Position numbers and translations under genes: made by a program
In this document: positions 36,097-43,931 of the stretch, in pieces
How positions within the stretch are numbered: position 1 is the stretch's first letter
Layout of the letters: every line of letters starts with the position of its first letter
The notes under the pieces: model-generated
Database searches by the model: none
Seen by the model: the letters and a program-made list of their open reading frames with translations, nothing else
What the model was told of the DNA's origin: nothing
Origin: Pantoea rodasii
Lineage (GTDB): Bacteria; Pseudomonadota; Gammaproteobacteria; Enterobacterales; Enterobacteriaceae
DNA: 64,000 nt
Assembly: GCF_002095465.1 (NCBI RefSeq)
Contig: NZ_MLFP01000004.1
Location: 62,001 to 126,000 of the forward strand
Direction: 5' to 3'

Positions 36097-37050
36097 ATGT
36101 TTGCTGGAATTGTGTTTGCACTTGCCGCAGGACTGATGTGGGGACTGATTTTTGTGGGTCCATTGTTGATTCCGGACTATCCGGGCACCCTACAATCGGC
36201 CGGACGTTATGTGGCTTTTGGGCTGGTGGTGTTGCCGGTGGCATGGCTGGATCGCCGCCGTCTCAAGCAGCTGGCGCGTAAAGATTGGCTGGAGGCGCTG
36301 AAACTGTCGCTGGTGGGCAATCTGCTGTACTACGCCTTCCTCGCCAGTGCGATCCAGCGGACCGGCGCACCGATTTCCACCATGATTATCGGCACGCTAC
36401 CGGTGGTGATCACCGTGACGGCCAACCTTTGTTACGGTCATCTTGAAGGGCGCTTATCCTGGCGGAAACTTTGCCCGGCGTTACTGATTATTGTCGCCGG
36501 ACTGGCGTGCGTAAATGCTGCCGAGTTGCAGATGCAGGGCCCCGCGTTTGACTGGTCGCGCTATCTCACGGGTTTGGTGCTGGCGGTATTGGCCGTGGCA
36601 TGCTGGACATGGTATCCGTTGCGCAATGGTATCTGGCTGCGTGCCCATCCGCAGCATAAAGCCGGGAGCTGGGCAACGGCGCAGGGATTGGTGACCTTGC
36701 CGCTGGCGTTGGTGTTCTATCTTTTAGTGTGTGGCCAACTTTATTGGCAACAGCCTGCCTTCGCACTGCCGTTGGGGCCGCAGCCCACGCGTTTTCTGAT
36801 GTTAATGTTAGGGATCGGCCTGATTTGCTCATGGCTCGGCACGCTGTGCTGGAATGCGGCCAGCCAGCGCGTGCCTACCGTGATCATGGGACCGCTGATT
36901 GTGTTCGAAACGCTGGCCGGTTTGCTTTGGACTTTCCTCTGGCGACATAGCTGGCCGCCGATGTTGACTGGCATCGGCATAGGCTGCCTGATCGTGGGGG
37001 TAATCTATGCCATGCGCATCAAACCGCAGCCGCAGGTGAGTGCCCTTTAA
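36097..37050 (+). CDS. EamA/DMT-family transporter
   Basis: A 317-residue inner-membrane protein with ten helices in two EamA repeats, beginning FAGIVFALAAGLMWGLIFVGPLL. The family exports amino acids or other metabolites. The AAGGATAAGA before the ATG is a good SD. It follows an AraC-type regulator and probably forms a regulator-exporter pair. A hairpin GGCTGC...GCAGCC with CTTTCTCT at 37062-37092 may terminate it. Confidence 0.85.
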   Translation: MFAGIVFALAAGLMWGLIFVGPLLIPDYPGTLQSAGRYVAFGLVVLPVAWLDRRRLKQLARKDWLEALKLSLVGNLLYYAFLASAIQRTGAPISTMIIGTLPVVITVTANLCYGHLEGRLSWRKLCPALLIIVAGLACVNAAELQMQGPAFDWSRYLTGLVLAVLAVACWTWYPLRNGIWLRAHPQHKAGSWATAQGLVTLPLALVFYLLVCGQLYWQQPAFALPLGPQPTRFLMLMLGIGLICSWLGTLCWNAASQRVPTVIMGPLIVFETLAGLLWTFLWRHSWPPMLTGIGIGCLIVGVIYAMRIKPQPQVSAL

Positions 37051-37949
37051 CATTTTACGAGGCTGCTGAGTAAGATGCTCCGCAGCCCTTTCTCTAGTGT
37101 TTTTAAGAATTTGCCCCATCCCTTTTGCCCGACCTGCTGCTGCTTTTACCCTCAATCACCGATGCGATATAACTTTACCTCTCTTTAACCTGCCTGTTTT
37201 TAGCCCACTTTGTCATAACCCGCACCGCATTCAGGTCACGATTCTGCACACTGAATTGCCAGCAGAAGGGATAAAAAGCCTCAGTAGCCTGTGAAACGTA
37301 CACTTTTCACGCCTTAAAACTGTTTTCTATCTGCATTTTTATTGCGATTTGGCACTGAAAAAACCTGTCACAGGCCACGTTTTTCTCAAGGTGCCGCTCC
37401 GCCGTTAAGAAACATCCGTTGAAACGACGGTAAAAAATGATTAAACACAGAGATGAATTGCCGGGGTATATTTCCCTTTAGTTGCCATTTTTTACTGTTA
37501 TTGTTTAGCTATGATAACGTATTCGATCCGGACGAATCCTGGTGCTGTTGTCAGGATATAGGGCTAGCAAAATGGCGCACCCCGATCGTTACCCTAAGTG
37601 ATAGGTCCAATTAAAAACAGAGTAGGTGTGTGAGCGGTTACATCGCGTTGTTCATGAATGCTTAACAGATTTATCTGCATTCAGGGCTGAGTATTAATAT
37701 TGGTAAAGTAATAAACGAAGCACCAATCTCACCGTAATGAGATTGGACTCCGTCTAAAAGGCTTGAATAGCGAGACTTTTGCTGATGCGAATCAATTTTA
37801 CCGCAAAAAAGGAAGCAATTCCGCGATGATATTCATCAGGAAAAAATGGTTCGAATTGTTATGTTACGAAAGCCGAATTAAGTGATCTTCATCTCTTCTG
37901 GTAAGAACAAATCTCAGCATTAAGTCAAATAACAACGGTCTTAATGGTG
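37051..37949. other. Long AT-rich non-coding region
   Basis: Nearly 900 bp without a credible gene, noticeably more AT-rich than the flanks. It contains a probable terminator for the EamA gene and a perfect 9-bp hairpin CCAATCTCA-ccgtaa-TGAGATTGG at 37723-37746. The minus strand downstream of the OrfA-like gene does not encode a recognisable IS3 OrfB. It may be relic mobile-element DNA or a regulatory region. Confidence 0.5.
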
Positions 37950-38345
37950 TTAGTGATTATCAGAACCTGAAGGATAGTGGTAAACGCTGCGACTAATATC
38001 CAGCAAGCGGCAGCTGCGACGCGTTCCAATGTCGAAGGTGGTTTGCAGGAAGTTAACGGCCTGACGCTTCTCATTCGTGGTAAAGAAGTTTTTCAGTACG
38101 CTTTGCAGCATCTCTTTATCGGAACTCAATGACTGCAGTTCGCGCGTAAGGTTGAGTAGTTGATCCTCCAGGTCTTTGATTTTACGTCCTTCTTCGGAAG
38201 ATAGCCCAGAAAACTTTTTCTTCCAGCTATAGAAGGTGGCTTCAGAAATGCCAAGCTCCTCACAAATCTCCCTGACCTTCACTCCTGTTTCAGAAGCTTT
38301 AATGGCATTTGTGATTTGCTCTTCGCTATATCGTGACTTTCTCAT
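37950..38345 (-). mobile_element. Orphan IS3-family OrfA-like protein with partial OrfB start
   Basis: 131 residues. MRKSRYSEEQITNAIKASETG, EELGISEATFYSWKKKFSG and a leucine-rich coiled coil (IKDLEDQLLNLTRELQSL) are typical of IS3 OrfA. The tail KRQAVNFLQTTFDIGTRRSCRLLDISRSVYHYP resembles the first residues of OrfB fused in frame, and ends before any catalytic DDE region. No inverted terminal repeats or OrfB are visible. It is either a truncated insertion sequence or a domesticated HTH protein. The ATG at 38345 is preferred over a TTG eight codons upstream. Confidence 0.65.
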
Positions 38346-38872
38346 AAATGCTCTTACCTTTCTTATCAATTAGTGGATGAGAATTACTGTATTAATATCT
38401 GGTACTGCAAAAAGAGTATTAATGCAGTATTAAAGTGCGCGATTAGAATTGCGAGGGTTAAATTAAGTTATTTAGAATAAATATCATCATGGGATAAATC
38501 TTATTTTATTCTGAATGCCATTGAACGCCTTCCTGGTATTGGGTTTTTGATATAGATTCACTCCATCCCAAATGCAGAAAAATACTACAATCATTGGAAA
38601 TACGGCATAACCTGTTTGTGAAAATCACAGGGTGTGCCAGTAAACGTTTGCTTAGAATTTAAGCTGAAATCGTTTACATCCGCAGAGTTTCGCGCCAGGT
38701 TTAATCGGAATTATCCTGAATTCATTTAAATAATCCTGACGCTAGTCTCTTTTTTCGGACCAGTTTGGTTTGAAGTTATTAATTTAAGTCAGGCCCACTG
38801 AGCGCTTGTTAATTCATTTCAAGGACGTTGTACCGAAAGGCAGTTGCTGTAAGTAATACTAAGGATCAGTCA
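38346..38872. other. AT-rich leader upstream of flippase gene
   Basis: About 530 bp with no gene. Two direct repeats, ATTATCCTGA (38710-38719) and ATAATCCTGA (38730-38739), spaced 20 bp apart, lie 130 bp before the flippase. GGAATTATCC resembles the Rcs phosphorelay box. Promoter and activator sites for the polysaccharide genes are likely here, but none is certain. Confidence 0.4.
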
Positions 38873-40129
38873 ATGAAATTGAGCGTAATGTCTAATGCCG
38901 CCTGGATGATGTCTGAGAAGATCGTCTCGGTGTTCGGCGTCATATTTGTGACCTCCTACGTGGCTAAGTCGTTTGGCCCGACCATATTCGGCCAAATGGC
39001 GTTTTCAACCTCGTTGTTTTCGATGGTGCAAACCGTTGCGATTTTCGGCACCGAAACCATCCTGTTCAAACGCATCAGCAAGAGCGCACCGAAAGGGCTG
39101 CGGCTGATGACGGTGGCCCGCACGATGCGATTGGTCCTGTTGCTGCTTACCTCCATCCCGGTGTTGATATGGGTGTGGTACAACATGCAGGAAAACTTCC
39201 TCGCGTTTGCCCTGGCCTCGTTTATTTCCTCAGTGTTTGTCACTCAGGACACGTTCAGCGTGTACAACAACGCACGCCTGGCGTCCCGGCTGAATACCGT
39301 GGCTAACTCGGTCGGCCTGCTGCTGGGCTTTACCCTGAGTTTTCTCATCGCCTGGCTGCACCTCAATCCGCTGTGGCTCACGCTGTCGATTGTGGCGGTC
39401 ACGCTGGTGCCGTACATCATCAAACGTTTTAATTTTTACCGCGAAAATCAGGACATCGCGCCGCCGCAGGAGAAGCGCAATACCTATCTGCGCTATCTGA
39501 TGTATGCCGGTTTGCCGTTGGCTATCTCCAGCATTTTTATTTCGGTGCAAGTCAAAGCGGCTCAGATGTTCCTGGCGGGGATTGCCTCAGCACGTGACCT
39601 TGGCCTGTTTGCTGCCGCCAATACCATTTCGGCCTCCTGGATATTTATCCCGGTTGCCATTATCACTTCCTGCTTTTCGGAAATCTTTCGGGAGCGCGGA
39701 GCAGCCGCCATTAAGCTCACTGCGCGGCTGAATGGCTATGTTATGGGTGTTTCATTGTTGTTGTTAGCGGTGATCGCGCTGTATGGCGAGCAAATCATCA
39801 TCGCTTTGTATGGTCACGAGTACACACAGTCAGGAAGTCTCATTACGTTACTGTCGTTAGCAACCTGCTTTTCGGCAATGGGGACCGTAGCGTATCGCTA
39901 CATGGTGAAAGAGGGCGGATTTAACTATCTGCTGAAGAAGATCATTTGCCTGATGGTCATCAGCTTGCCGCTGTCGTGGTGGCTGATCCAGGGCTACGGC
40001 ATCATGGGTGCCGCCTGGAGCGTCTTCATCTCTGAACTCCTGTCCCTCACCGTAATGAATTACTTCTTCAATAACGGCGTCATTCAGAAGATTCAAGTTT
40101 CCTCACTCAACTACAAAACCTACAAATGA
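38873..40129 (+). CDS. Polysaccharide flippase (Wzx/MATE-like, oligosaccharide flippase family)
   Basis: A 418-residue inner-membrane protein of the MOP superfamily with about twelve helices, beginning MKLSVMSNAAWMMSEKIVSV and containing SYVAKSFGPTIFGQMAFSTS, typical of O-antigen/exopolysaccharide flippases. It would move lipid-linked oligosaccharides across the inner membrane. AAGGA precedes the ATG at 38873. Its stop overlaps the next gene's ATG (ATGA), so the two are coupled. There is no glycosyltransferase or polymerase cluster around, so it probably serves a polysaccharide encoded elsewhere. Confidence 0.82.
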   Translation: MKLSVMSNAAWMMSEKIVSVFGVIFVTSYVAKSFGPTIFGQMAFSTSLFSMVQTVAIFGTETILFKRISKSAPKGLRLMTVARTMRLVLLLLTSIPVLIWVWYNMQENFLAFALASFISSVFVTQDTFSVYNNARLASRLNTVANSVGLLLGFTLSFLIAWLHLNPLWLTLSIVAVTLVPYIIKRFNFYRENQDIAPPQEKRNTYLRYLMYAGLPLAISSIFISVQVKAAQMFLAGIASARDLGLFAAANTISASWIFIPVAIITSCFSEIFRERGAAAIKLTARLNGYVMGVSLLLLAVIALYGEQIIIALYGHEYTQSGSLITLLSLATCFSAMGTVAYRYMVKEGGFNYLLKKIICLMVISLPLSWWLIQGYGIMGAAWSVFISELLSLTVMNYFFNNGVIQKIQVSSLNYKTYK

Positions 40130-41088
40130 GGTCCGATATGCTCAAGTTGAAAGATGAACTCAGAAGAAGTGTCCAGTACTTCATCAAGAAGATGCCCTGG
40201 GCTTACCAGGACCGTATCTATTACTTTCACAAGTTTCGTAAGCTGCCGAATCTGCGTCAGCCGAAAGTGTTCAATGAGAAAGTGCTGTACCGCAAATTCG
40301 TGTTTGGCGACTACCAGATTTATGGGCGTCTGTCGGATAAATACTCGGTGCGTGAATACATCGCCGAGAAAGTGGGCAGTGAATACCTGATCCCATTGGT
40401 GTACGAAACCAGCGATCCACACTCGCTGCACACGTTGCCGAGCTGGAAGAACACGGTGATCAAGCCGAATCACGCTTCCAACATGGTGGAGATTCTGCTG
40501 GAAGAGCCGGATGCGCTGAGAAAGCAGAAAATCATCAGCGACTGCCATCGCTGGTTGAAAACGGACTTCGCCAATGAAGCGCGCGAGATTCACTATCGCT
40601 ACATTAAGCCGCGCATTTTGGTTGAGCAGTACATTGGTGATGGCAAAACGGCTCCGATCGATTACAAGTTTCATATGTTCAACAAGCGCGACGGCAGCTT
40701 TGAATATGTGCTGCAGGTGATCTACAACCGATGTAACCCCTTACTGTCGATGAATTTCTATGTAAACAACCTCAATGAGGCGTATCACAAGATCCGCGAT
40801 ACCGGGCTGGATGTGTCGCCCATTATGGCGCAACTGCAGCACGCATTAGCGCTGAGTAAAACGCTGGCAAGTGATTTCGATTACGTGCGCGTTGACTGGT
40901 ACATCGATGGCGAGCGGATTTACTTCGGTGAGTTGACGTTTACGCCGGGTGCCGGATTGGTCACTGGATTGGATCGTGGATTAAACCAGATGATGGGTGA
41001 TATGTGGATTCAAGATCGCCGCGGTACGCAGAGACCGGGCGTCACGGTGCCGGAAGTCGCACTTCCCGCCGTACTGAAGAAAATTTGA
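40126..41088 (+). CDS. TupA-like ATP-grasp protein
   Basis: A 320-residue protein matching the TupA-type ATP-grasp family often found in polysaccharide clusters. The N-terminal PRIYYFHKF...PKVFNEKVLYRKF region, VIKPNHASNMVEILL, RILVEQYIGDGKTAPIDYKFHMFN and ELTFTPGAGL with acidic metal ligands mark the ATP-grasp fold. Members are thought to attach amino acids or peptides to carbohydrates. It is translationally coupled to the flippase (ATGA overlap), though a second ATG at 40138 is possible. A terminator follows. Cell-surface modification is inferred from this context. Confidence 0.78.
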   Translation: MRSDMLKLKDELRRSVQYFIKKMPWAYQDRIYYFHKFRKLPNLRQPKVFNEKVLYRKFVFGDYQIYGRLSDKYSVREYIAEKVGSEYLIPLVYETSDPHSLHTLPSWKNTVIKPNHASNMVEILLEEPDALRKQKIISDCHRWLKTDFANEAREIHYRYIKPRILVEQYIGDGKTAPIDYKFHMFNKRDGSFEYVLQVIYNRCNPLLSMNFYVNNLNEAYHKIRDTGLDVSPIMAQLQHALALSKTLASDFDYVRVDWYIDGERIYFGELTFTPGAGLVTGLDRGLNQMMGDMWIQDRRGTQRPGVTVPEVALPAVLKKI

Positions 41089-41107
41089 GAATCACACAGC
41101 AAAATAA

Positions 41108-41130
41108 AAAACCCCGCTAAGCGGGGTTTT
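41108..41130. terminator. Bidirectional intrinsic terminator, tupA-like/yjcB
   Basis: AAAACCCCGC-taa-GCGGGGTTTT, a perfect stem with A- and T-runs on both sides, between convergent genes. Confidence 0.92.
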
Positions 41131-41143
41131 TTATTGGCAGCGA

Positions 41144-41425
41144 TTAAGGCATTGGCCAATCAGCAGGCGTCTGGCTCATCACTTCAATAAAGGCGTTTTT
41201 CGAGATTTCCATGAAGTTGTGCAGATTTTCCATGCTCAGGGTAATCCCCAGCAGGCCAGTAACGAACCAGCAGGACATGCCAACCCCAATGCCACCGAAC
41301 ATCAGCGCCATCACGTGATGACTGTTCTGACGCAGTTTAATTTTCATGGTGCTGGCGAAGAACATCATTACGGCGCTGAGCAGTTCCCAACGCATGACGA
41401 TCAAACTGGTGGTTAACGTAGCCAT
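41144..41425 (-). CDS. yjcB: YjcB-family inner-membrane protein
   Basis: A 93-residue protein matching E. coli YjcB (93 aa): MATLTTSLIVMRWELLSAVMMFFAST, ACWF-type helix, GLLGITL, and the ending QTPADWPMP. It has two or three helices and unknown function. The ATG at 41425 gives the E. coli N-terminus; 14 more upstream codons are possible but unconserved. In E. coli it directly neighbours ssb; here 10 kb of accessory genes lie between. A CRP site overlaps its probable -10. Confidence 0.9.
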   Translation of the reverse strand: MATLTTSLIVMRWELLSAVMMFFASTMKIKLRQNSHHVMALMFGGIGVGMSCWFVTGLLGITLSMENLHNFMEISKNAFIEVMSQTPADWPMP

Positions 41426-41536
41426 CTGCAAAAACCTCTTCAAATCAGTAATATCCCTGACATTCATTGGACATCACTGGCGGCAACGATGAAGAGTCAG
41501 GGAGGCCCTTCTGGCCGTCTTACACGAGGGTAAATC

Positions 41537-41552
41537 TGTGACTTGGGTCACA
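41537..41552. promoter_or_regulatory. CRP-cAMP binding site upstream of yjcB
   Basis: TGTGA-CTTGGG-TCACA, perfect half-sites. A minus-strand promoter GTTCAA-N17-TATAAT overlaps its right edge (the TATAAT complement is at 41552-41557), so CRP would more likely repress than activate yjcB. Confidence 0.65.
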
Positions 41553-41676
41553 TTATATCACTCGATTTGAAAGTTTGAACAAAATTTATACCTGGTATGG
41601 TAGAAAGATTTTTATCGAAGAGGGGAGGTCATGCAGATGTCAGGAGGAGGTGCGCCCGCGAAGGGCGCGCAGAAAG

Positions 41677-42105
41677 TTACTGAACCGGGCAGCACTCGCC
41701 GGTGGTGCGCTGGGCAAAACTGTTGATGTTTTCACTGCAATCAAAATTCAGCAGGCGCGGGCGCTGAATCATTGCCTGACGGCGCATGGTGTGGCGATAG
41801 GCGGTCGGCGTTTGTGAAAACTGACGACGGAACACGCGCGAGAAGGTTTGCTGCGAGTCGTAGCCATATTGCATCGCGATATCAAATACCGGGCGCTGCG
41901 TCTGGCATAGCGCTTCGGCTGCGAGGGTCAAGCGGCGCTCACGGATATAGCCACCCAGCGTTTGTTTCGTCACGGTACGGAACATACGCTGCAGGTGCCA
42001 TTTTGAGTAACCTGATTTTGCCGCCACTTCATCGATCGACAGGGCCTTATCCAGATTTTCATCGATCCAGTGAGTCAGCGAATGAATGATTTCCTGTTGC
42101 ATCAT
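41677..42105 (-). CDS. soxS: Superoxide response activator SoxS (C-terminally extended)
   Basis: AraC-type activator of the superoxide/redox-drug regulon. Residues 1-107 align with E. coli SoxS (107 aa): two HTH motifs VAAKSGYSKWHLQRMFRTVT and IAMQYGYDSQQTFSRVFRRQF. The frame continues for about 35 residues (RRQAMIQRPRLLNFDC...TGECCPVQ) that E. coli lacks. Codons look normal, so it may be a genuine lineage extension, or a mutated stop. It is divergent from soxR across the sox operator. The first ATG (42105) aligns with the E. coli start, with AAGGA 8 bases upstream. Confidence 0.9.
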   Translation of the reverse strand: MMQQEIIHSLTHWIDENLDKALSIDEVAAKSGYSKWHLQRMFRTVTKQTLGGYIRERRLTLAAEALCQTQRPVFDIAMQYGYDSQQTFSRVFRRQFSQTPTAYRHTMRRQAMIQRPRLLNFDCSENINSFAQRTTGECCPVQ

Positions 42106-42172
42106 AGCGTCATCCTTCTGAAGGTTTTTATCGGGTTTGAATTCGAAGTTTTGTTTGGGTGCGAGTATAATT

Positions 42173-42190
42173 CCTCAAGTTAACTTGAGG
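42173..42190. promoter_or_regulatory. SoxR operator (sox box)
   Basis: The perfect palindrome CCTCAAGTTAACTTGAGG is identical to the E. coli SoxR binding site between the -35 and -10 of soxS. On the minus strand it is followed by AATTATACTC, the soxS -10. It lies 13 bp before soxR, which explains autoregulation. Confidence 0.96.
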
Positions 42191-42202
42191 TAAAGGCCCT
42201 AA

Positions 42203-42679
42203 ATGAAAAAAGAACGCAATTACCCAAAGCCGGTGCTGACCCCCGGTGAAGTGGCCAAACGTAGCGGGGTAGCCGTCTCCGCGCTGCACTTCTATGAAAC
42301 CAAAGGATTAATCTTCAGCTCACGCAATGGCGGAAACCAGCGGCGTTACAGTCGTGATGTGCTGCGACGCGTGGCGATTATTAAAATTGCGCAGCGAATC
42401 GGCATTCCGCTGGCCACGGTGAGCGACAGTTTGATGCATGTTCCGGCCAACAAACGCATGTCGACGCAGGAGTGGGATGCGCTGACGCAGCACTGGCGCG
42501 AAGAGCTGGATAAACGCATTGAAACGCTGACGCGCTTGCGCAATGACCTGGACGGATGTATCGGCTGCGGTTGCTTGTCGATGCGCGATTGCCCGCTGCG
42601 CAACCCGGGAGACCGTTTGGCGCAGCAAGGGTCCGGTGCGGTGTTACTCGATCCAGAGCAAGACGAGCACAAAGGTTAA
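42203..42679 (+). CDS. soxR: Redox-sensitive regulator SoxR
   Basis: MerR-family regulator that activates soxS when its [2Fe-2S] cluster is oxidised. The 158-residue protein has the MerR HTH ([21 protein letters not shown]), a dimerising coiled coil and the four cluster cysteines C119, C122, C124 and C130 in [12 protein letters not shown], the same positions as E. coli. It is divergent from soxS across the sox box. GST follows 44 bp later. Confidence 0.96.
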   Translation: MKKERNYPKPVLTPGEVAKRSGVAVSALHFYETKGLIFSSRNGGNQRRYSRDVLRRVAIIKIAQRIGIPLATVSDSLMHVPANKRMSTQEWDALTQHWREELDKRIETLTRLRNDLDGCIGCGCLSMRDCPLRNPGDRLAQQGSGAVLLDPEQDEHKG

Positions 42680-42723
42680 TCCGCTATACTTGGCGGGAAA
42701 CTTTGACCGGCAAGGAAAACCGC

Positions 42724-43386
42724 ATGATTACCGTTCACCATCTGGAAAATTCCCGTTCGCACCGTGTGTTATGGCTGCTGGAAGAGCTGTCGGTGCCTTA
42801 TCAAATCAAGCGTTATCAGCGCGAGAACACGCTGCTGGCACCAGATGCCTTAAAGAAGGTTCATCCGCTGGGTAAGTCGCCGGTGATCACTGATGGCAAT
42901 CGGGTGATCGCTGAGTCCGGCGCGATTCTGGAATACCTGCAGCATAAATATGACAGCGAGCATTTGTTGGCTATCACGGATGAGGATGAGCAGATTCAGG
43001 CGCGCTACTGGCTGCATTACGCCGAAGGATCGCTGATGCCGCTGTTGGTGATGAAGCTGGTGTTTGGGCAGCTCGGGAAAAAGCCGGTGCCATGGATTTT
43101 ACGTCCGGCAGGCGTGGCATTGAGCAAAGGGATTCAGAAGGCCTGGCTGAACAAGCAGTTGAAGCTGCATGGTGGCGTGATTGAGCAGCATCTTAGCCAG
43201 CATCGTTTTTTTGCCGGTTCGCGTTTTAGCATCGCCGATGTACAGATGAGCTTCCCGCTGCTGGCGTTGCAAGGGCGGGGATCGCTGAAAGAGATGCCGG
43301 CCACTGCCCGCTGGTTAGAAACCATGCAGCAGCGCGCCGCCTGGCAACGCGCGATTGAGCAGGGCGGGGCGATAACGTTTAGTTAG
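42724..43386 (+). CDS. Glutathione S-transferase
   Basis: A 220-residue cytosolic GST. The thioredoxin-like N-terminal domain starts MITVHHLENSRSHRVLWLLEEL (catalytic Ser in NSRSHR) and carries GKSPVITDGNRVIAESGAILEYL. The all-helical C-terminal domain has FAGSRFSIADVQMSFPL, a typical capping box. It is probably used in detoxification. The position directly after soxR suggests redox-stress function. The ATG at 42724 with AAGGAAAAC upstream is chosen over a start 56 codons earlier that overlaps soxR. Confidence 0.9.
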   Translation: MITVHHLENSRSHRVLWLLEELSVPYQIKRYQRENTLLAPDALKKVHPLGKSPVITDGNRVIAESGAILEYLQHKYDSEHLLAITDEDEQIQARYWLHYAEGSLMPLLVMKLVFGQLGKKPVPWILRPAGVALSKGIQKAWLNKQLKLHGGVIEQHLSQHRFFAGSRFSIADVQMSFPLLALQGRGSLKEMPATARWLETMQQRAAWQRAIEQGGAITFS

Positions 43387-43440
43387 TCGCTTAGGGTTCG
43401 GTGCTGTGGGTTGGTCGCGGTGGGCTAGTCGCTGTGAGTT
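43385..43440. repeat. Degenerate 14-bp tandem repeat, four copies
   Basis: Four consecutive 14-mers, AGTCGCTTAGGGTT, CGGTGCTGTGGGTT, GGTCGCGGTGGGCT and AGTCGCTGTGAGTT, begin at the GST stop codon and lead into the long hairpin. The consensus is roughly RGTCGCTGTGGGTT. It could be a slippage-prone minisatellite. Confidence 0.6.
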
Positions 43441-43449
43441 GGGTGCCAT

Positions 43450-43555
43450 GCCCAACAAAGGCCCGCCCGATCGCAAAGGAATAACGCATCCATGCAGATC
43501 GGCCGCGCCTTCCATGGCGCGGACGCTTTGCTCTTCGGGCGGGCCTTTGTTGGGC
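43450..43555. repeat. Long structured hairpin repeat, copy B
   Basis: Perfect 21-bp arms (43450-43470, beginning GCCCAACAAAGGCCCGCC, and 43535-43555) enclose a 64-bp core with GATCGCAAAGGAATAACGC, ATCCATGCAGATC and GCGCGGACGCTTTGCT. The core matches that of copy A at 19652-19751. A small inner hairpin CGCGCC-ttccat-GGCGCG sits within the core. It lies between GST and the purine permease. Confidence 0.8.
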
Positions 43556-43773
43556 CTCAAGTTGGTCATCGCTTCAAGTCGTAGCAACCTCATACCTTTG
43601 GTGCAGTTGGTCAGGGAAAAATAGGTGATAAATAAAAATATCGATATTTTCCAGCCAGTTCCGCCTTCCAAAAATTTGCGCCTGACAGTGTAACCACATG
43701 GTTAACCCGCGCCAGTCTGCGCTTTATCCTGCCTGATGATCGATTAGTAGTTGAAAACCCCATAGCAAACGCC

Positions 43774-43844
43774 AGATAATCGTTTGCCTTTTTCCGTGTC
43801 CCCCATTTACGACCTGGAATACGCGGCCACGTAAACGTTTGCCT
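43774..43844. promoter_or_regulatory. PurR boxes upstream of ghxP
   Basis: ACGTAAACGTTTGCCT (43829-43844) matches the PurR consensus ACGCAAACGTTTGCGT at 14 of 16 positions. A weaker site, AGATAATCGTTTGCCT (43774-43789), matches 11. PurR control fits the purine permease downstream. Confidence 0.75.
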
Positions 43845-43931
43845 CTTTTCTCTTTGAGAAGCCCTCACCAGGATGATGCGCAAACCCGGGCCGTGCGGCT
43901 TCGATCATTTTAAAAACGCAGAGGATTGACT

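Noticed and set aside
41631-41726. A 31-codon ORF with a strong SD (GGGGAGG) between yjcB and soxS
   Set aside because: It overlaps the 3' end of soxS in antisense and the peptide (MQMSGGGAPAKGAQ...) resembles nothing known. The SD may be chance, so I did not annotate it.
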